From NCBI RefSeq assembly GCF_014252955.1, contig NZ_JACMIA010000001.1, positions 2,812,258 through 2,876,257 on the forward strand: DNA of 64,000 nt. Direction: 5' to 3'. A model generated the notes under the pieces. That model made no database searches, was not told the origin of the DNA, and saw only the letters and a list, made by a program, of their open reading frames with translations. Position numbers and translations under genes: made by a program. This document shows, piece after piece, positions 17,525 to 26,617 of the stretch. Every line of letters starts with the position of its first letter. Position 1 is the first letter of the stretch. The DNA is from Stappia sp. 28M-7 (GTDB lineage: Bacteria; Pseudomonadota; Alphaproteobacteria; Rhizobiales; Stappiaceae).

Positions 17525-20302
17525 ATGACTGTGAATTTTACTCCTGGAGACCTTGTTAGAGCGCGCGGCCGTGAATGGGTTGCCTTGCCGACACCCGGTG
17601 AGGGCCTGCTTGCCCTGCGCCCTCTCTCGGGCAATGAAAATGATATCGTGGTTCTTGCTCCGGATCTCGAGCTTACACCGGTGGAAGCCGCTCGCTTCGA
17701 CCTGCCTGACGATGCGCGCACGACAGTGCAGTCCAAGGCGGCCCTTCTTGCCGACGCGTTGCGACTGACCCTCCGCCGGGGGGCAGGCCCGTTCCGATCC
17801 GCCGCACAGCTTGCTTTTGAGCCTCGGACGTACCAGCTGGTCCCACTTCTCATGGCCCTTCGGCTTCAGGTCCCGCGCTTGTTGATTGCCGACGACGTTG
17901 GCATCGGCAAGACCATCGAAGCGGGTCTGATACTGCGCGAACTGATGGATCGCGGAGAGGTCGACGCGTTTTCCGTTCTCTGTCCTCCGCACCTCGTGGA
18001 CCAGTGGATCACAGAACTGAAGGATCGCTTCGGGATCGATGCCGTTGCCGTCACCTCCGGGACTGCGGCGCGTTTGGAGCGCAACCTCCCATTGGCGCAG
18101 ACCCTTTTCGATGCCTATCCGTTCACGGTGGTCAGCCTTGACTACATCAAAGCCGAGAAACGCCGGGATGGGTTCGCCAGGGCCTGTCCGGATTTCGTTA
18201 TCGTCGATGAAGCACACGCCTGCGTCGGGACGCACAAGGGAAAGCAGCAGCGTTTCAACCTGCTCCAAGGCCTTGCAAGCGATCCTGCACGTCGGTTGAT
18301 CCTGCTGACAGCCACGCCGCACTCCGGGGACGAAGAGGCATTTGCTCGGCTTCTGTCGCTAATCGACACTGAATTTGGCAAGGGGAATTTCGATGATCAA
18401 AGATACCGCGAGCGCCTTGCACGGCACCTTGTTCAGAGGCGTCGAGCCGATATCGTCGATGGCGATTGGGGCGAGGATCGCGCTTTTCCTAAGAAGGAAG
18501 AACTGGAGGGGGGACTCGCCTATGATCTGAGCGACGCGCATCGATCCTTCCACGAGGCCGTACTTGATTACTGTTTCTCGGTCGTGTCTCGGGCCGGAGA
18601 TGCACAGAAGGATCGCCGCCTTGCTTTCTGGGGCACTCTGGCACTGATGCGCTGTGTCGGATCGTCACCCGCAGCCGCAATGAGCGCGTTGCGAAACCGG
18701 GCTTCCAATGAAGACGACCGCCTCGAGCCGCAGATCTACGACGAAGATGGCGATGACGAAGACGCCGTGGACATCGAGCCAAACACCGTCTTCTCAAATG
18801 ACCCCGCTCTCCAAGGGCTACTCGACAAGGCCAGCGAACTTTTGACGGCCGAAGATCCCAAACTGAACGCCCTCATCAAGGCCCTCAAACCCTTGATCAA
18901 AGACGGCGCTAACCCAGTCGTCTTCTGCCGCTACCTCGCCACGGCCGAACATGTGAAGGAAGGACTTCGTAAGGCCTTCCCCAAGCTAACTGTGCAGGCC
19001 GTGACGGGTGAATTGACGCCGGACGAACGTCGCGATCGCGTCGCGGAAATGGCGGCGGAAGAAAGCGCCGCCACAGATCAGCGCATCCTTGTTGCCACGG
19101 ACTGCCTGTCGGAGGGGATCAACCTTCAACAGCTGTTCGACACCGTGATCCACTACGACCTTTCCTGGAATCCGACGCGTCATCAACAGCGCGAAGGTCG
19201 CGTGGATCGTTTCGGGCAACCCGCCGAACTCGTTCGCTCGATCATGATGTTTTCGCCCGACAGCGCCATCGACGGTGCCGTCTTGGACGTCATTCTCCGC
19301 AAGGCTGAAGAAATCCGCAAGGCGACGGGCGTGACTGTGCCTCTGCCCGACGAGCGGGGACCGGTCACCGATGCGCTGATGGCGGCAATGATGCTTCGCC
19401 GTGGCGGAGGCCGCCACAAGCAGCTGACGCTGGACCTCCAAATCGGCGACGGCATCCAGGTGATGGAGAACCGCTGGCGCGATGCAAGCGAGAACGAAAA
19501 ACGGTCTCGCGCCAGGTTTGCACAAAACGCCATAAAGCCGAGTGAAGTCGCTCCTGAATGGGACAAGGTGAAGTCTCTACTCGGATCGCCCGCGGAAACG
19601 CTTGAATTCCTCGAGCGTGCGATGTCTCGGTTCGGGGTGCCCCTCGAGAAGAAAAAGTCGCTGCAATTCGCCCACGTGCATGCCCTTCAGGATAGCCTCA
19701 AGGAAAAGCTGGAGCAGCGTGGGCTGAAGGGATCACTCACGCTTGCCACGCAGGAACCGGCGCCCTCAGGGGCTTCGCTTCTGACCAGAACCCATCCGCT
19801 GACATCGTCCTTAGCGGAAAGCCTGCTTGAGGCCTCCCTCGACACCGAAGCACTGCCGGATCTCGGCATCGGGCGTGTCGGGGCCTGGCCAAGTACCGCC
19901 GTCACTCAGATGACGCGTGTCGCTCTCTTGCGTATTCGCTACAAGCTCACGGTTCATGCACGGCGCGAGCGCCTTCTGCTGGCAGAGGAAGCCGCCCTCG
20001 TTGCCCTCGACAGCAACACGGTGATTGCGTCTGGCAGCGAGGCGCGCGCGCTGCTTGCCTCGCCCGCGACCGCTGATCTCGCGCCTGTCGCCCGCGACCG
20101 GATGATCAATACGGCGAAGGCGGCCCTTCCTGACCTGTTGGGCGGCCCGATTGCCGATTTCGTGCAAAAGCGTGCCGCGGAGCTGGTTGAAGACCACGCC
20201 CGCCTTCGTGCTGCCGCCGGTTCTGCGTCGCGTGTCAGCGTGGAGCCGATAATTCCCCCAGACGTCATCGGCCTCTTCGTTCTTGTTCCGGGGGAGGTGT
20301 AA
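17525..20302 (+). CDS. SNF2/RapA-type helicase (DrmD-like)
   Basis: A 925-residue SNF2-family translocase. Motif I is DDVGIGKTIEAGL (Lys129), motif II is DEAH (228-231), motif III is LLTATPHSG (about 257-265), and the C-terminal lobe has ATDCLSEGINLQ and motif VI QREGRVDRFGQP (about 555-566). RapA/HepA-like proteins of this kind occur as DrmD in class 1 DISARM and in other defence operons. An acidic insertion (about 402-425, rich in D and E) separates the two lobes. ATG 17525 lies 2 nt after the preceding TGA with GAAGG upstream; the methylase starts 2 nt after its stop, the arrangement described for drmD-drmMI. Confidence 0.88.
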   Translation: MTVNFTPGDLVRARGREWVALPTPGEGLLALRPLSGNENDIVVLAPDLELTPVEAARFDLPDDARTTVQSKAALLADALRLTLRRGAGPFRSAAQLAFEPRTYQLVPLLMALRLQVPRLLIADDVGIGKTIEAGLILRELMDRGEVDAFSVLCPPHLVDQWITELKDRFGIDAVAVTSGTAARLERNLPLAQTLFDAYPFTVVSLDYIKAEKRRDGFARACPDFVIVDEAHACVGTHKGKQQRFNLLQGLASDPARRLILLTATPHSGDEEAFARLLSLIDTEFGKGNFDDQRYRERLARHLVQRRRADIVDGDWGEDRAFPKKEELEGGLAYDLSDAHRSFHEAVLDYCFSVVSRAGDAQKDRRLAFWGTLALMRCVGSSPAAAMSALRNRASNEDDRLEPQIYDEDGDDEDAVDIEPNTVFSNDPALQGLLDKASELLTAEDPKLNALIKALKPLIKDGANPVVFCRYLATAEHVKEGLRKAFPKLTVQAVTGELTPDERRDRVAEMAAEESAATDQRILVATDCLSEGINLQQLFDTVIHYDLSWNPTRHQQREGRVDRFGQPAELVRSIMMFSPDSAIDGAVLDVILRKAEEIRKATGVTVPLPDERGPVTDALMAAMMLRRGGGRHKQLTLDLQIGDGIQVMENRWRDASENEKRSRARFAQNAIKPSEVAPEWDKVKSLLGSPAETLEFLERAMSRFGVPLEKKKSLQFAHVHALQDSLKEKLEQRGLKGSLTLATQEPAPSGASLLTRTHPLTSSLAESLLEASLDTEALPDLGIGRVGAWPSTAVTQMTRVALLRIRYKLTVHARRERLLLAEEAALVALDSNTVIASGSEARALLASPATADLAPVARDRMINTAKAALPDLLGGPIADFVQKRAAELVEDHARLRAAAGSASRVSVEPIIPPDVIGLFVLVPGEV

Positions 20303-20304
20303 CC

Positions 20305-23300
20305 ATGGCCCGCAAACCAATCACCGATATGTCCGCGTGGCCGTCGCTGAGCCTCGAAGGCAACCTGATCGCGCCAGCGATGATCGCCAAGATCGATCAG
20401 CGCCAGGCACCCGAGCAATCCCCCGAGGAATACGGGGTTCGCAAAGGTCTCCAGATACGTGAGGAAATCGCCACCGCCTTCCGCGTAGGCCAATCGCATT
20501 TCGATGCCTTCGCGAAGATCGAACACCCATCGGCCGCAGCAACCGCGCGTTTCATTGCCGACTTCTTCAAGGAAACCTTCGGGTATTCCGACCTCGCCCC
20601 AGCAGCGGCACCGATCGCCTTGATCGCATCCGACCGTATCCCTGTCGTCGTCGTGCCGCCGTCCGAGCTGCTTGACCGCCGCAGCCCGACGCTCTCGACG
20701 GACAGGTCTCGCTCCCCGGCCTTCGCCCTTCAGGACCACCTGAATGATCGGGACGAGGCCCTTTGGGGTATTGTGACCAACGGGATGCAGTTGCGCCTCA
20801 TGCGCGACAATGCCTCCCTGACCCGCCCGGCCTATGTCGAGGCTGATCTGGCGCAGATGTTCACCAACGAGGACATCGCGTCCTTTGCGGTGCTCTGGCT
20901 CCTGATCCACCGCACCCGCTTCGGCGCGGCAGACACCCCCGCCAACGATTGCCCCCTCGAACGTTGGCGCGATGCTGGCTCCAAGGAAGGCGAGGCCGCG
21001 CGTGATCGTCTGGCAGGTCAGGTCCAACTGGCCCTCAAGCTCCTTGGCTCGGGCTTCCTCGAGGCCAACCCCGACCTCGCCGCGAAACTGCATTCCGGCG
21101 AAGTGAACCTGACCGAGTGGTTCAACGAACTCCTGCGCCTCGTCTACCGCCTGATCTTCCTGATGGTGGCCGAGGACCGGAACCTCCTTCACCCGGAAAA
21201 GGCCAAACCCGAGGCCCGCGCCCTCTATGCCCAAGGCTATTCGCTCCAGTCGCTGCGCAAGCAATGCTACCGCGCCGCCACTTGGGACAAGCACCATGAC
21301 CGCTACGAGGGGGTGAAGATCGTCTTCCGCGCCCTCACGCAGGGCCAGCCCGCCCTTGCGCTGCCCGCCCTCGGCGGCCTCTTTGCCGAGGACAGGCTGC
21401 CCCACCTCGAGACCGCCCGCCTGCGCAACCGCGCCTTCATGGAGGCGCTCTATCGCCTCTCCTGGCTCGCCGACAAGACCGGCATGGTCCCCGTCAACTG
21501 GCGCGCGATGGAGACCGAGGAACTGGGTTCGGTCTACGAATCCCTCCTCGAACTCCAGCCTCAGCTGGGCGACGACGGCAAGACGCTGGTCTTCGCCTCC
21601 GAGGCGGCCGAGCAGAAGGGCAACCAGCGCAAGACCACCGGCTCCTACTACACGCCCGACAGCCTCGTTCAGGCGCTGCTCGACACCGCGCTCGACCCCG
21701 TGCTCGACAAGACGGAAGGAGAGGCGGACGATCCGGCCAAGGCGCTGCTGAAGCTCTCGGTCATCGACCCCGCCTGCGGCTCGGGCCACTTCCTGCTGGC
21801 CGCCGCCCGCCGCATCGCCACGCGGCTTGCTCGTATCCGGGCCGAGGGCACGCCCTCGCTCGCCGACTTCCGCCACGCGCTGCGCGACGTCGCGCGCTGC
21901 TGCATCCACGGGGTGGACCGCAACCCGATGGCGGTGGAACTGACCAAGGTCGCGCTCTGGATCGAGACGGTGGACCCGGGCCTTCCCCTCGGCTTCTTCG
22001 ACGCGCAGATCCGTTGCGGCGATGCGCTGCTCGGCGTCTTCGACCTGCAGGTGCTGCAGGACGGCATTCCCGATGCCGCCTACAAGCCGCTGACCGGCGA
22101 CGACAAGGAAACCGCGAAATACTACCTCAAGGCCAATCGCGATGCGACGGCGGGGCAAGGCGGCTTCGACTTCGGCACCGGTCAGGCGTCGATGCCCGCG
22201 ATGAAGCCGCTGGCACTGGATTTCTCGGGCTTCCGAGACCTGCCCGAGGATACGGTCGAGCAGATCGGCGCCAAGGCGAAACGGTTCAAGGAGCTGCGCA
22301 AGGGGCAGACCTTTATCCGCGCCAAGGCGGCGGCGGACCTCTATGTGGCGGCCTTCCTGCTGCCCAAGGTCGGTGGCGCACCGGCGGGAGCGTCCGCGCG
22401 CTCCGTGCCGACGACCGAAGAGATCTGGCTGGCGCTCAATCAGGGCAAGATCCGGCACGCGATGGTCAATGCACCTAGTGCCGCGCTCGACGCACGTGCA
22501 TTTCACTGGCCGCTTGAGTTCCCGGACATCATGCAGCGCGGCGGGTTTGATGTCGTACTCGGTAATCCTCCGTGGGAACGCGTTGAAGTTCAAGAGCAGG
22601 AGATATTCGCTCTCACACATCCGGAGATTGCCACCGCAAAGAATGCGGCGCACCGAAAGAGGATGATAGAGTCGCTGAGTACCGACGAGCCGAAGGCCTA
22701 CGCAAGATGGCAAGACGCACTGCGCGCTGCGGCTACCGAGGTGAACTTCTACAAAGAGAGCGGTCGCTTTCCATTTGGAAGTCCGGGTAAGGTCAATACG
22801 TACGCAATATTCGCCGATCTTGCGTGGCAGGCTGTCAACCCGTCAGGTCGTGCCGGTTTGATCATCCCAAATGGCTTAGTAGTTGGCTTTACCTATCGAG
22901 AGTTCTTGCGTCGGCTCTTGTCAGAGAAGTCATTGGTCTCGTTCTACGGATTCGAGAATGAGGACAAAATCTTCAGGGACGTGCATAACGAAACGAAGTT
23001 CGGCCTGCTCACTATAAGCGGCGCGGAAATCCAGGTTGAGCAACCGTGGTTCACGGCGCATATCAGGCAACCTGCAGAGATCTCTGATCCTGATAAGCGG
23101 TACGCTTTGAGCGTCGATGAGATCAGAGCTACCAACCCAAACACCCTTAACCTTCCCGCGTTTCGTTGGACAAAGGACGCCAAGGTCACCGCTGCCATTC
23201 ACACAGCGGCACCTGTGTTGATCGAAAAAGATGGAAATGACATTACGCGAAACGATTGGAGGCTGACATTAAAGACACTATTCAACATGGCAACTGACTC

Positions 23301-24258
23301 CAGTCATTTCATTGATCATCAGGAAGTTGCGCCGCTCATTAAGGAACGCAGAGGCGCACTGGCGGTTCTTTATGACGGTCGTGAGGTCTACCCTCTCTAT
23401 GAAGGAAAGATGTTCTGGCATTTCGATCACCGATACGGAACCTACGAAAATCAGACCGAGAAGCAGGCAAATAAAGGCGTTCTTCCGCGAGTTCCGGACG
23501 AAATGCACAGCGCACCTCATTATCAAATTCAACCGAGATACTGGGTGGATGCTCGACTGACTAAAGAAACACTAGCTGGGGACGCCGGGGCGCCTTGGCT
23601 GTTCTCTTGGAGAGACGTAGGGCCGTCGGAGCGGACTTTCATTGGGACAATCCTGCCGCTAACCGCGATGGGGCATGCCTCGCCATACTTGGCAACAGAG
23701 GCACCGGCCGAAGACGCATTGGCACTTACGGCAATTCTCTCAAGCTTGGTGGTCGATTACGCGGTTCGTCAGAAATCCAGCAGGATGACATTCTTTATTG
23801 TTGAACAGTTGCCAATGCTTGAGCGCACGAAGCTTGACGAGGCACCTACCTGGCTCGGGTCGGAGGTTCGTGCTTGGCTCAACAATCGTGCTATCGAGCT
23901 CTTCTACACAAATTGGGAGCTCCAAGGCCTTGCTGAGAGCATTGGACGGGACACACCTCCGTTCAGCTGGGACCCATCGCGCCGTCAAACCCTCCAAGCC
24001 GAAATCGATGCGGCAGTCTTCCACCTCTATGGACTGGATAGGGAACAAGTCGACTGGGTGCTGGACTCGTTCACCGTGCTCAGGAAATACGAAGAGCGCG
24101 ACCATGGCGAGTTCCGCACCAAGCGCCTGGTTCTGAACGCCTACGACGCAATGGCGAAGGCGAAGGCATCGGGTTCGGTGTACCAAACGCCACTGTCCCC
24201 ACCGCCTGCAGACCCGAGTCTCTGCCATCCTGCCGCGGCCAAAGAGGCGGCACAGTGA
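20305..24258 (+). CDS. Eco57I-type N6-adenine DNA methyltransferase (PglX/DrmMI-like)
   Basis: A 1317-residue protein. SAM-binding motif I is VIDPACGSGHFLLAA (Asp488), and catalytic motif IV is GNPPW (Asn754-Trp757), marking an N6-adenine methylase. The N-terminal third has the type I/IIG-like segment LWGIVTNGMQLRLM (about 152-165). The C-terminal part should hold target recognition. Sequence up to about 22,470 is as GC-rich as the chromosome, but 22,480-23,950, which covers NPPW and the recognition region, is clearly poorer in GC, so the gene looks like a mosaic. No PD-(D/E)XK nuclease motif is obvious, so I call it a methylase that probably marks self DNA. Confidence 0.87.
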   Translation: MARKPITDMSAWPSLSLEGNLIAPAMIAKIDQRQAPEQSPEEYGVRKGLQIREEIATAFRVGQSHFDAFAKIEHPSAAATARFIADFFKETFGYSDLAPAAAPIALIASDRIPVVVVPPSELLDRRSPTLSTDRSRSPAFALQDHLNDRDEALWGIVTNGMQLRLMRDNASLTRPAYVEADLAQMFTNEDIASFAVLWLLIHRTRFGAADTPANDCPLERWRDAGSKEGEAARDRLAGQVQLALKLLGSGFLEANPDLAAKLHSGEVNLTEWFNELLRLVYRLIFLMVAEDRNLLHPEKAKPEARALYAQGYSLQSLRKQCYRAATWDKHHDRYEGVKIVFRALTQGQPALALPALGGLFAEDRLPHLETARLRNRAFMEALYRLSWLADKTGMVPVNWRAMETEELGSVYESLLELQPQLGDDGKTLVFASEAAEQKGNQRKTTGSYYTPDSLVQALLDTALDPVLDKTEGEADDPAKALLKLSVIDPACGSGHFLLAAARRIATRLARIRAEGTPSLADFRHALRDVARCCIHGVDRNPMAVELTKVALWIETVDPGLPLGFFDAQIRCGDALLGVFDLQVLQDGIPDAAYKPLTGDDKETAKYYLKANRDATAGQGGFDFGTGQASMPAMKPLALDFSGFRDLPEDTVEQIGAKAKRFKELRKGQTFIRAKAAADLYVAAFLLPKVGGAPAGASARSVPTTEEIWLALNQGKIRHAMVNAPSAALDARAFHWPLEFPDIMQRGGFDVVLGNPPWERVEVQEQEIFALTHPEIATAKNAAHRKRMIESLSTDEPKAYARWQDALRAAATEVNFYKESGRFPFGSPGKVNTYAIFADLAWQAVNPSGRAGLIIPNGLVVGFTYREFLRRLLSEKSLVSFYGFENEDKIFRDVHNETKFGLLTISGAEIQVEQPWFTAHIRQPAEISDPDKRYALSVDEIRATNPNTLNLPAFRWTKDAKVTAAIHTAAPVLIEKDGNDITRNDWRLTLKTLFNMATDSSHFIDHQEVAPLIKERRGALAVLYDGREVYPLYEGKMFWHFDHRYGTYENQTEKQANKGVLPRVPDEMHSAPHYQIQPRYWVDARLTKETLAGDAGAPWLFSWRDVGPSERTFIGTILPLTAMGHASPYLATEAPAEDALALTAILSSLVVDYAVRQKSSRMTFFIVEQLPMLERTKLDEAPTWLGSEVRAWLNNRAIELFYTNWELQGLAESIGRDTPPFSWDPSRRQTLQAEIDAAVFHLYGLDREQVDWVLDSFTVLRKYEERDHGEFRTKRLVLNAYDAMAKAKASGSVYQTPLSPPPADPSLCHPAAAKEAAQ

Positions 24259-24398
24259 TGTTTCCGCTGCGTGCATCAGAGCCGAGCATGGCTCCACCGG
24301 AAATCCACCAACACGGCGAATACCGCACCCGTCGCCTCGTCATTGAGGCCTGGGACCGGATGAAAGCGAACGACGAGTTCACGGCGATGGGGATATGA
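24258..24398 (+). CDS. 46-residue ORF resembling the methyltransferase C-terminus
   Basis: The ATG overlaps the methyltransferase stop by one base (TGATG), so it is translationally coupled. Its residues 19-35 (HGEYRTRRLVIEAWDRM) match HGEFRTKRLVLNAYDAM near the end of the upstream methyltransferase. It therefore looks like a duplicated or left-over tail of a related methylase, perhaps a scar of the recombination that also changed the recognition region. It could instead be a real small partner protein. Only the sequence similarity and coupling are seen. Confidence 0.55.
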   Translation: MFPLRASEPSMAPPEIHQHGEYRTRRLVIEAWDRMKANDEFTAMGI

Positions 24399-24417
24399 TG
24401 TCGAGCGGAGCAATAGA

Positions 24418-25443
24418 ATGAGCAAAGAGTTTGATGAGGTTAAGAATGACGTTGGTGAGGGCAAGGAACCCACCACGACAGTGCGAGAACTGCTTCGTTG
24501 GTTCGGTGCGCGCAGGCGGCGAACTGGGATCGTCAAGAAGATACAGCTTGAGCTGGACGGCGCAGGGATAGTGACCAGCCCGGATTTCACAAAGGTTTGG
24601 ATCGATGCCGAGATCGCGTTCAAGAAGGCGCCCGAGCCCGTCGCCATCGTGCCCCCCCCTCAGGATCCTCAAGGTGCGGCAGACACGACGTATTCTCCCA
24701 AAGATGCGAATTTCCTGATCAGCATGCTCAAGGCGGCCAACTGCGGCGTGGTTGCGGTCAAGCCCCAAGACACCATCGAGAAAGCCATCACATTGATGTT
24801 GGCGCACGATTTTTCGCAGTTGGCAGTAATGCCGAATGATCGGACGATCAGTGGTGCGATCAGCTGGAAGACAATCGGTAAGCGGCTAAGCCAAGAAAAC
24901 AATTTGGTCGAGGTCAAGGATGCAATGGAGGCAGCCGTTGCCCTTGAAGACACGGAAGGCCTTTTCAAGGCAACTAAGCTCATCATCGATCATGAATTTG
25001 TTTTTGTGCGTTCGTCCTTGGACAAAAAAGTCACGGGAATTGTGACAGCCACAGACTTGAGCGAGCAGTTTCAATTTCTTTCGGAACCGTTTCTGCTGAT
25101 AGGCCAGATCGAGAACCAGATTCGGAACCTCATTAACGGAAAATATGCCATCGAAGTTCTGCAGAGCGTTTGCAGCGATGCCGATCCTGAGCGGAAAGAG
25201 CGTATTCAGTCAGTGGCGGATCTTACATTTGGTGAATACTTGTGGATCATTCAAAATCCTGAGCATTGGGAGAAATTGGAACTTCGCGTCGATCGCGTAG
25301 TATTTTGCGCCGAAATGGACAAAGTCAGGGAAATCCGCAATGATGTCATGCACTTCGATCCCGACGGAATCGATGAAGAGCAATACGATCAACTGAGGCG
25401 ATTCTCGAGACTAATGGATGAACTCGAAGCTTTATCACAGTAA
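24418..25443 (+). CDS. CBS-pair protein with HEPN-like C-terminal domain
   Basis: The 341-residue protein has a basic N-terminal region (WFGARRRRTGIVKKIQ, about residues 28-43), two CBS repeats (about 115-170 with TIEKAITLMLAHDFSQLAVM, and 180-235 with KVTGIVTATDL) and a helical C-terminal domain. That domain ends with the RX4H sequence RNDVMH (Arg307-His312), the signature of HEPN ribonucleases such as Swt1-like proteins. CBS pairs bind adenine nucleotides or SAM. A plausible reading is a nucleotide-controlled RNase acting as an abortive effector, but some HEPN proteins are inactive. It lies 19 nt after the small ORF and 26 nt of it overlap the HNH gene. Confidence 0.75.
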   Translation: MSKEFDEVKNDVGEGKEPTTTVRELLRWFGARRRRTGIVKKIQLELDGAGIVTSPDFTKVWIDAEIAFKKAPEPVAIVPPPQDPQGAADTTYSPKDANFLISMLKAANCGVVAVKPQDTIEKAITLMLAHDFSQLAVMPNDRTISGAISWKTIGKRLSQENNLVEVKDAMEAAVALEDTEGLFKATKLIIDHEFVFVRSSLDKKVTGIVTATDLSEQFQFLSEPFLLIGQIENQIRNLINGKYAIEVLQSVCSDADPERKERIQSVADLTFGEYLWIIQNPEHWEKLELRVDRVVFCAEMDKVREIRNDVMHFDPDGIDEEQYDQLRRFSRLMDELEALSQ

Positions 25444-26245
25444 ATATCAGGGTAGAGCATCGTTGAGTGACATTGAGATCCCCCAATCCTTCGTTACCCG
25501 CCAGGAATGCGAGAAGGTCACCTACCAGAACGGCTTCCGCCGCCCCCATGCCGAAATCGAGGGCTGGCAGCGGTACAGTTCGACGACCGCGCAAGGATCG
25601 ATCTGGCTTGCTCGGGACGCTTCCGGAGCGTGGCTCCTCGCCCTGGATCACGCCGGGGTCATTGCAGAGATCGGGATTGAGGCGTCCGATGCCGCAGGGC
25701 CAGGCCTCGCACGTTTCCGGTTTGCCTCGCTGGCACTGCTTTATGGCGTGATGCCACGCATTTACGAGCTTTCCGCAAGCCTTCCCGACGCACCACTTCA
25801 GGAGTTTCTTCACCACACGAAAAATCTGCCGACCACCACAGAGGCGGAACGCCTTGTGGTCCAGCGTGTCGGCCAGAACATCTTTCGTGAGCGTCTGATC
25901 AAATACTGGCGGGGGCGATGCCCTTTGACCGGGATTATCGACGAGCCGCTTCTCCGTGCCTCTCACATCAAGCCATGGCGCGACTGTGAAAACGACGCAG
26001 AGCGTCTGGATGTCCATAATGGCCTGCTTCTGTCGGCTCTTTGGGATGCCGTATTCGACGGCGGTCTGGTCACCTTCGGCGATGACGGCATTCCGGTCTT
26101 TTCGGAGAACCTCAGCGAGCAAGCGCGTGCGCGACTTCATTTTGATCGGCCAGTCGATCTGACCGAGAAGCATCGGGTCTTTTTGGAGTGGCATCGGACG
26201 AAGGTATTCGACGTCAAAGCGCCTGACGCCCCGCCTGCTGATTGA
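25418..26245 (+). CDS. HNH endonuclease
   Basis: A 275-residue protein with a C-terminal HNH nuclease: RCPLTGI (zinc or structural cysteine), LLRASHIKPWRDC (His183) and LDVHNGLLLSALWDAVFDGG (His200-Asn201). This is the HNH_2-like arrangement common in restriction and defence genes. The N-terminal half is a conserved but unnamed domain that may recognise DNA. Two starts are possible: ATG 25418, which overlaps the CBS-HEPN gene by 26 nt, or TTG 25463 downstream of AGGGTAGAG. It is the last gene of the plus-strand operon and would supply DNA cutting. Confidence 0.85.
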   Translation: MNSKLYHSKYQGRASLSDIEIPQSFVTRQECEKVTYQNGFRRPHAEIEGWQRYSSTTAQGSIWLARDASGAWLLALDHAGVIAEIGIEASDAAGPGLARFRFASLALLYGVMPRIYELSASLPDAPLQEFLHHTKNLPTTTEAERLVVQRVGQNIFRERLIKYWRGRCPLTGIIDEPLLRASHIKPWRDCENDAERLDVHNGLLLSALWDAVFDGGLVTFGDDGIPVFSENLSEQARARLHFDRPVDLTEKHRVFLEWHRTKVFDVKAPDAPPAD

Positions 26246-26275
26246 GACGCGATAGGTCGAGAGCAGGTCGGCTGG

Positions 26276-26554
26276 TCAATAATCCGTCTCCACATACCCC
26301 CCCCGGAGCAATCATAGGCGACTGTCGCCGCCGTCGCGCCGTTGTTCATGTAGTTGTGCGGGCTCAGGAGTTGCGTCGCGGCGGGAATGTCGCTGTCGAG
26401 CATGGCCTCCACCACCGCCCCGCTGACCTCCTCAACCACCCGGACGCCGATCTCGCTGCTGTTCGGGGCGGCGAGGATTGTGAGTGTCAGGACGTTGGTC
26501 GTGCTCGCGACCGGGAAACTCGCCCCGAGATCGGCGAGCGTCGACGCGCCGGAG
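26276..26554 (-). pseudogene. Remnant of a phage structural (tail/fibre-like) gene
   Basis: On the minus strand a frame reads LADLGASFPVASTTNVLTL, SEIGVRVVEEVSGAVVEA and PHNYMNNGATAATVAYDCSG and then should end YVETDY-stop at 26276. A run of eight C/G at 26297-26304 puts the last residues out of frame, a one-base slip. The upstream part is cut off by the IS3 element at 26555. I recall similar endings in small prophage structural proteins; the exact role is unknown. It shows that phage DNA once lay here. Confidence 0.6.
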
Positions 26555-26617
26555 TGACCTGAGCCCCTATATCTCCTCCAGATTTTGGTAGATTCCGCCG
26601 CAACAGAGGGCGGACGT

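Noticed and set aside
19954-22713. A 919-codon open frame on the minus strand opposite the helicase and methylase, and similar long frames at 35535-37721 (+) and 1959-3383 (-)
   Set aside because: High-GC genes create long open antisense frames. These lack family motifs and overlap genes with clear motifs, so they are not real.
9472-26245. Calling the operon BREX or plain DISARM
   Set aside because: No pglZ, brxC, brxL or brxA is present for BREX. For DISARM the PLD gene drmC is missing, drmA/drmB are not separate and gene order differs. I keep only the statement of resemblance.
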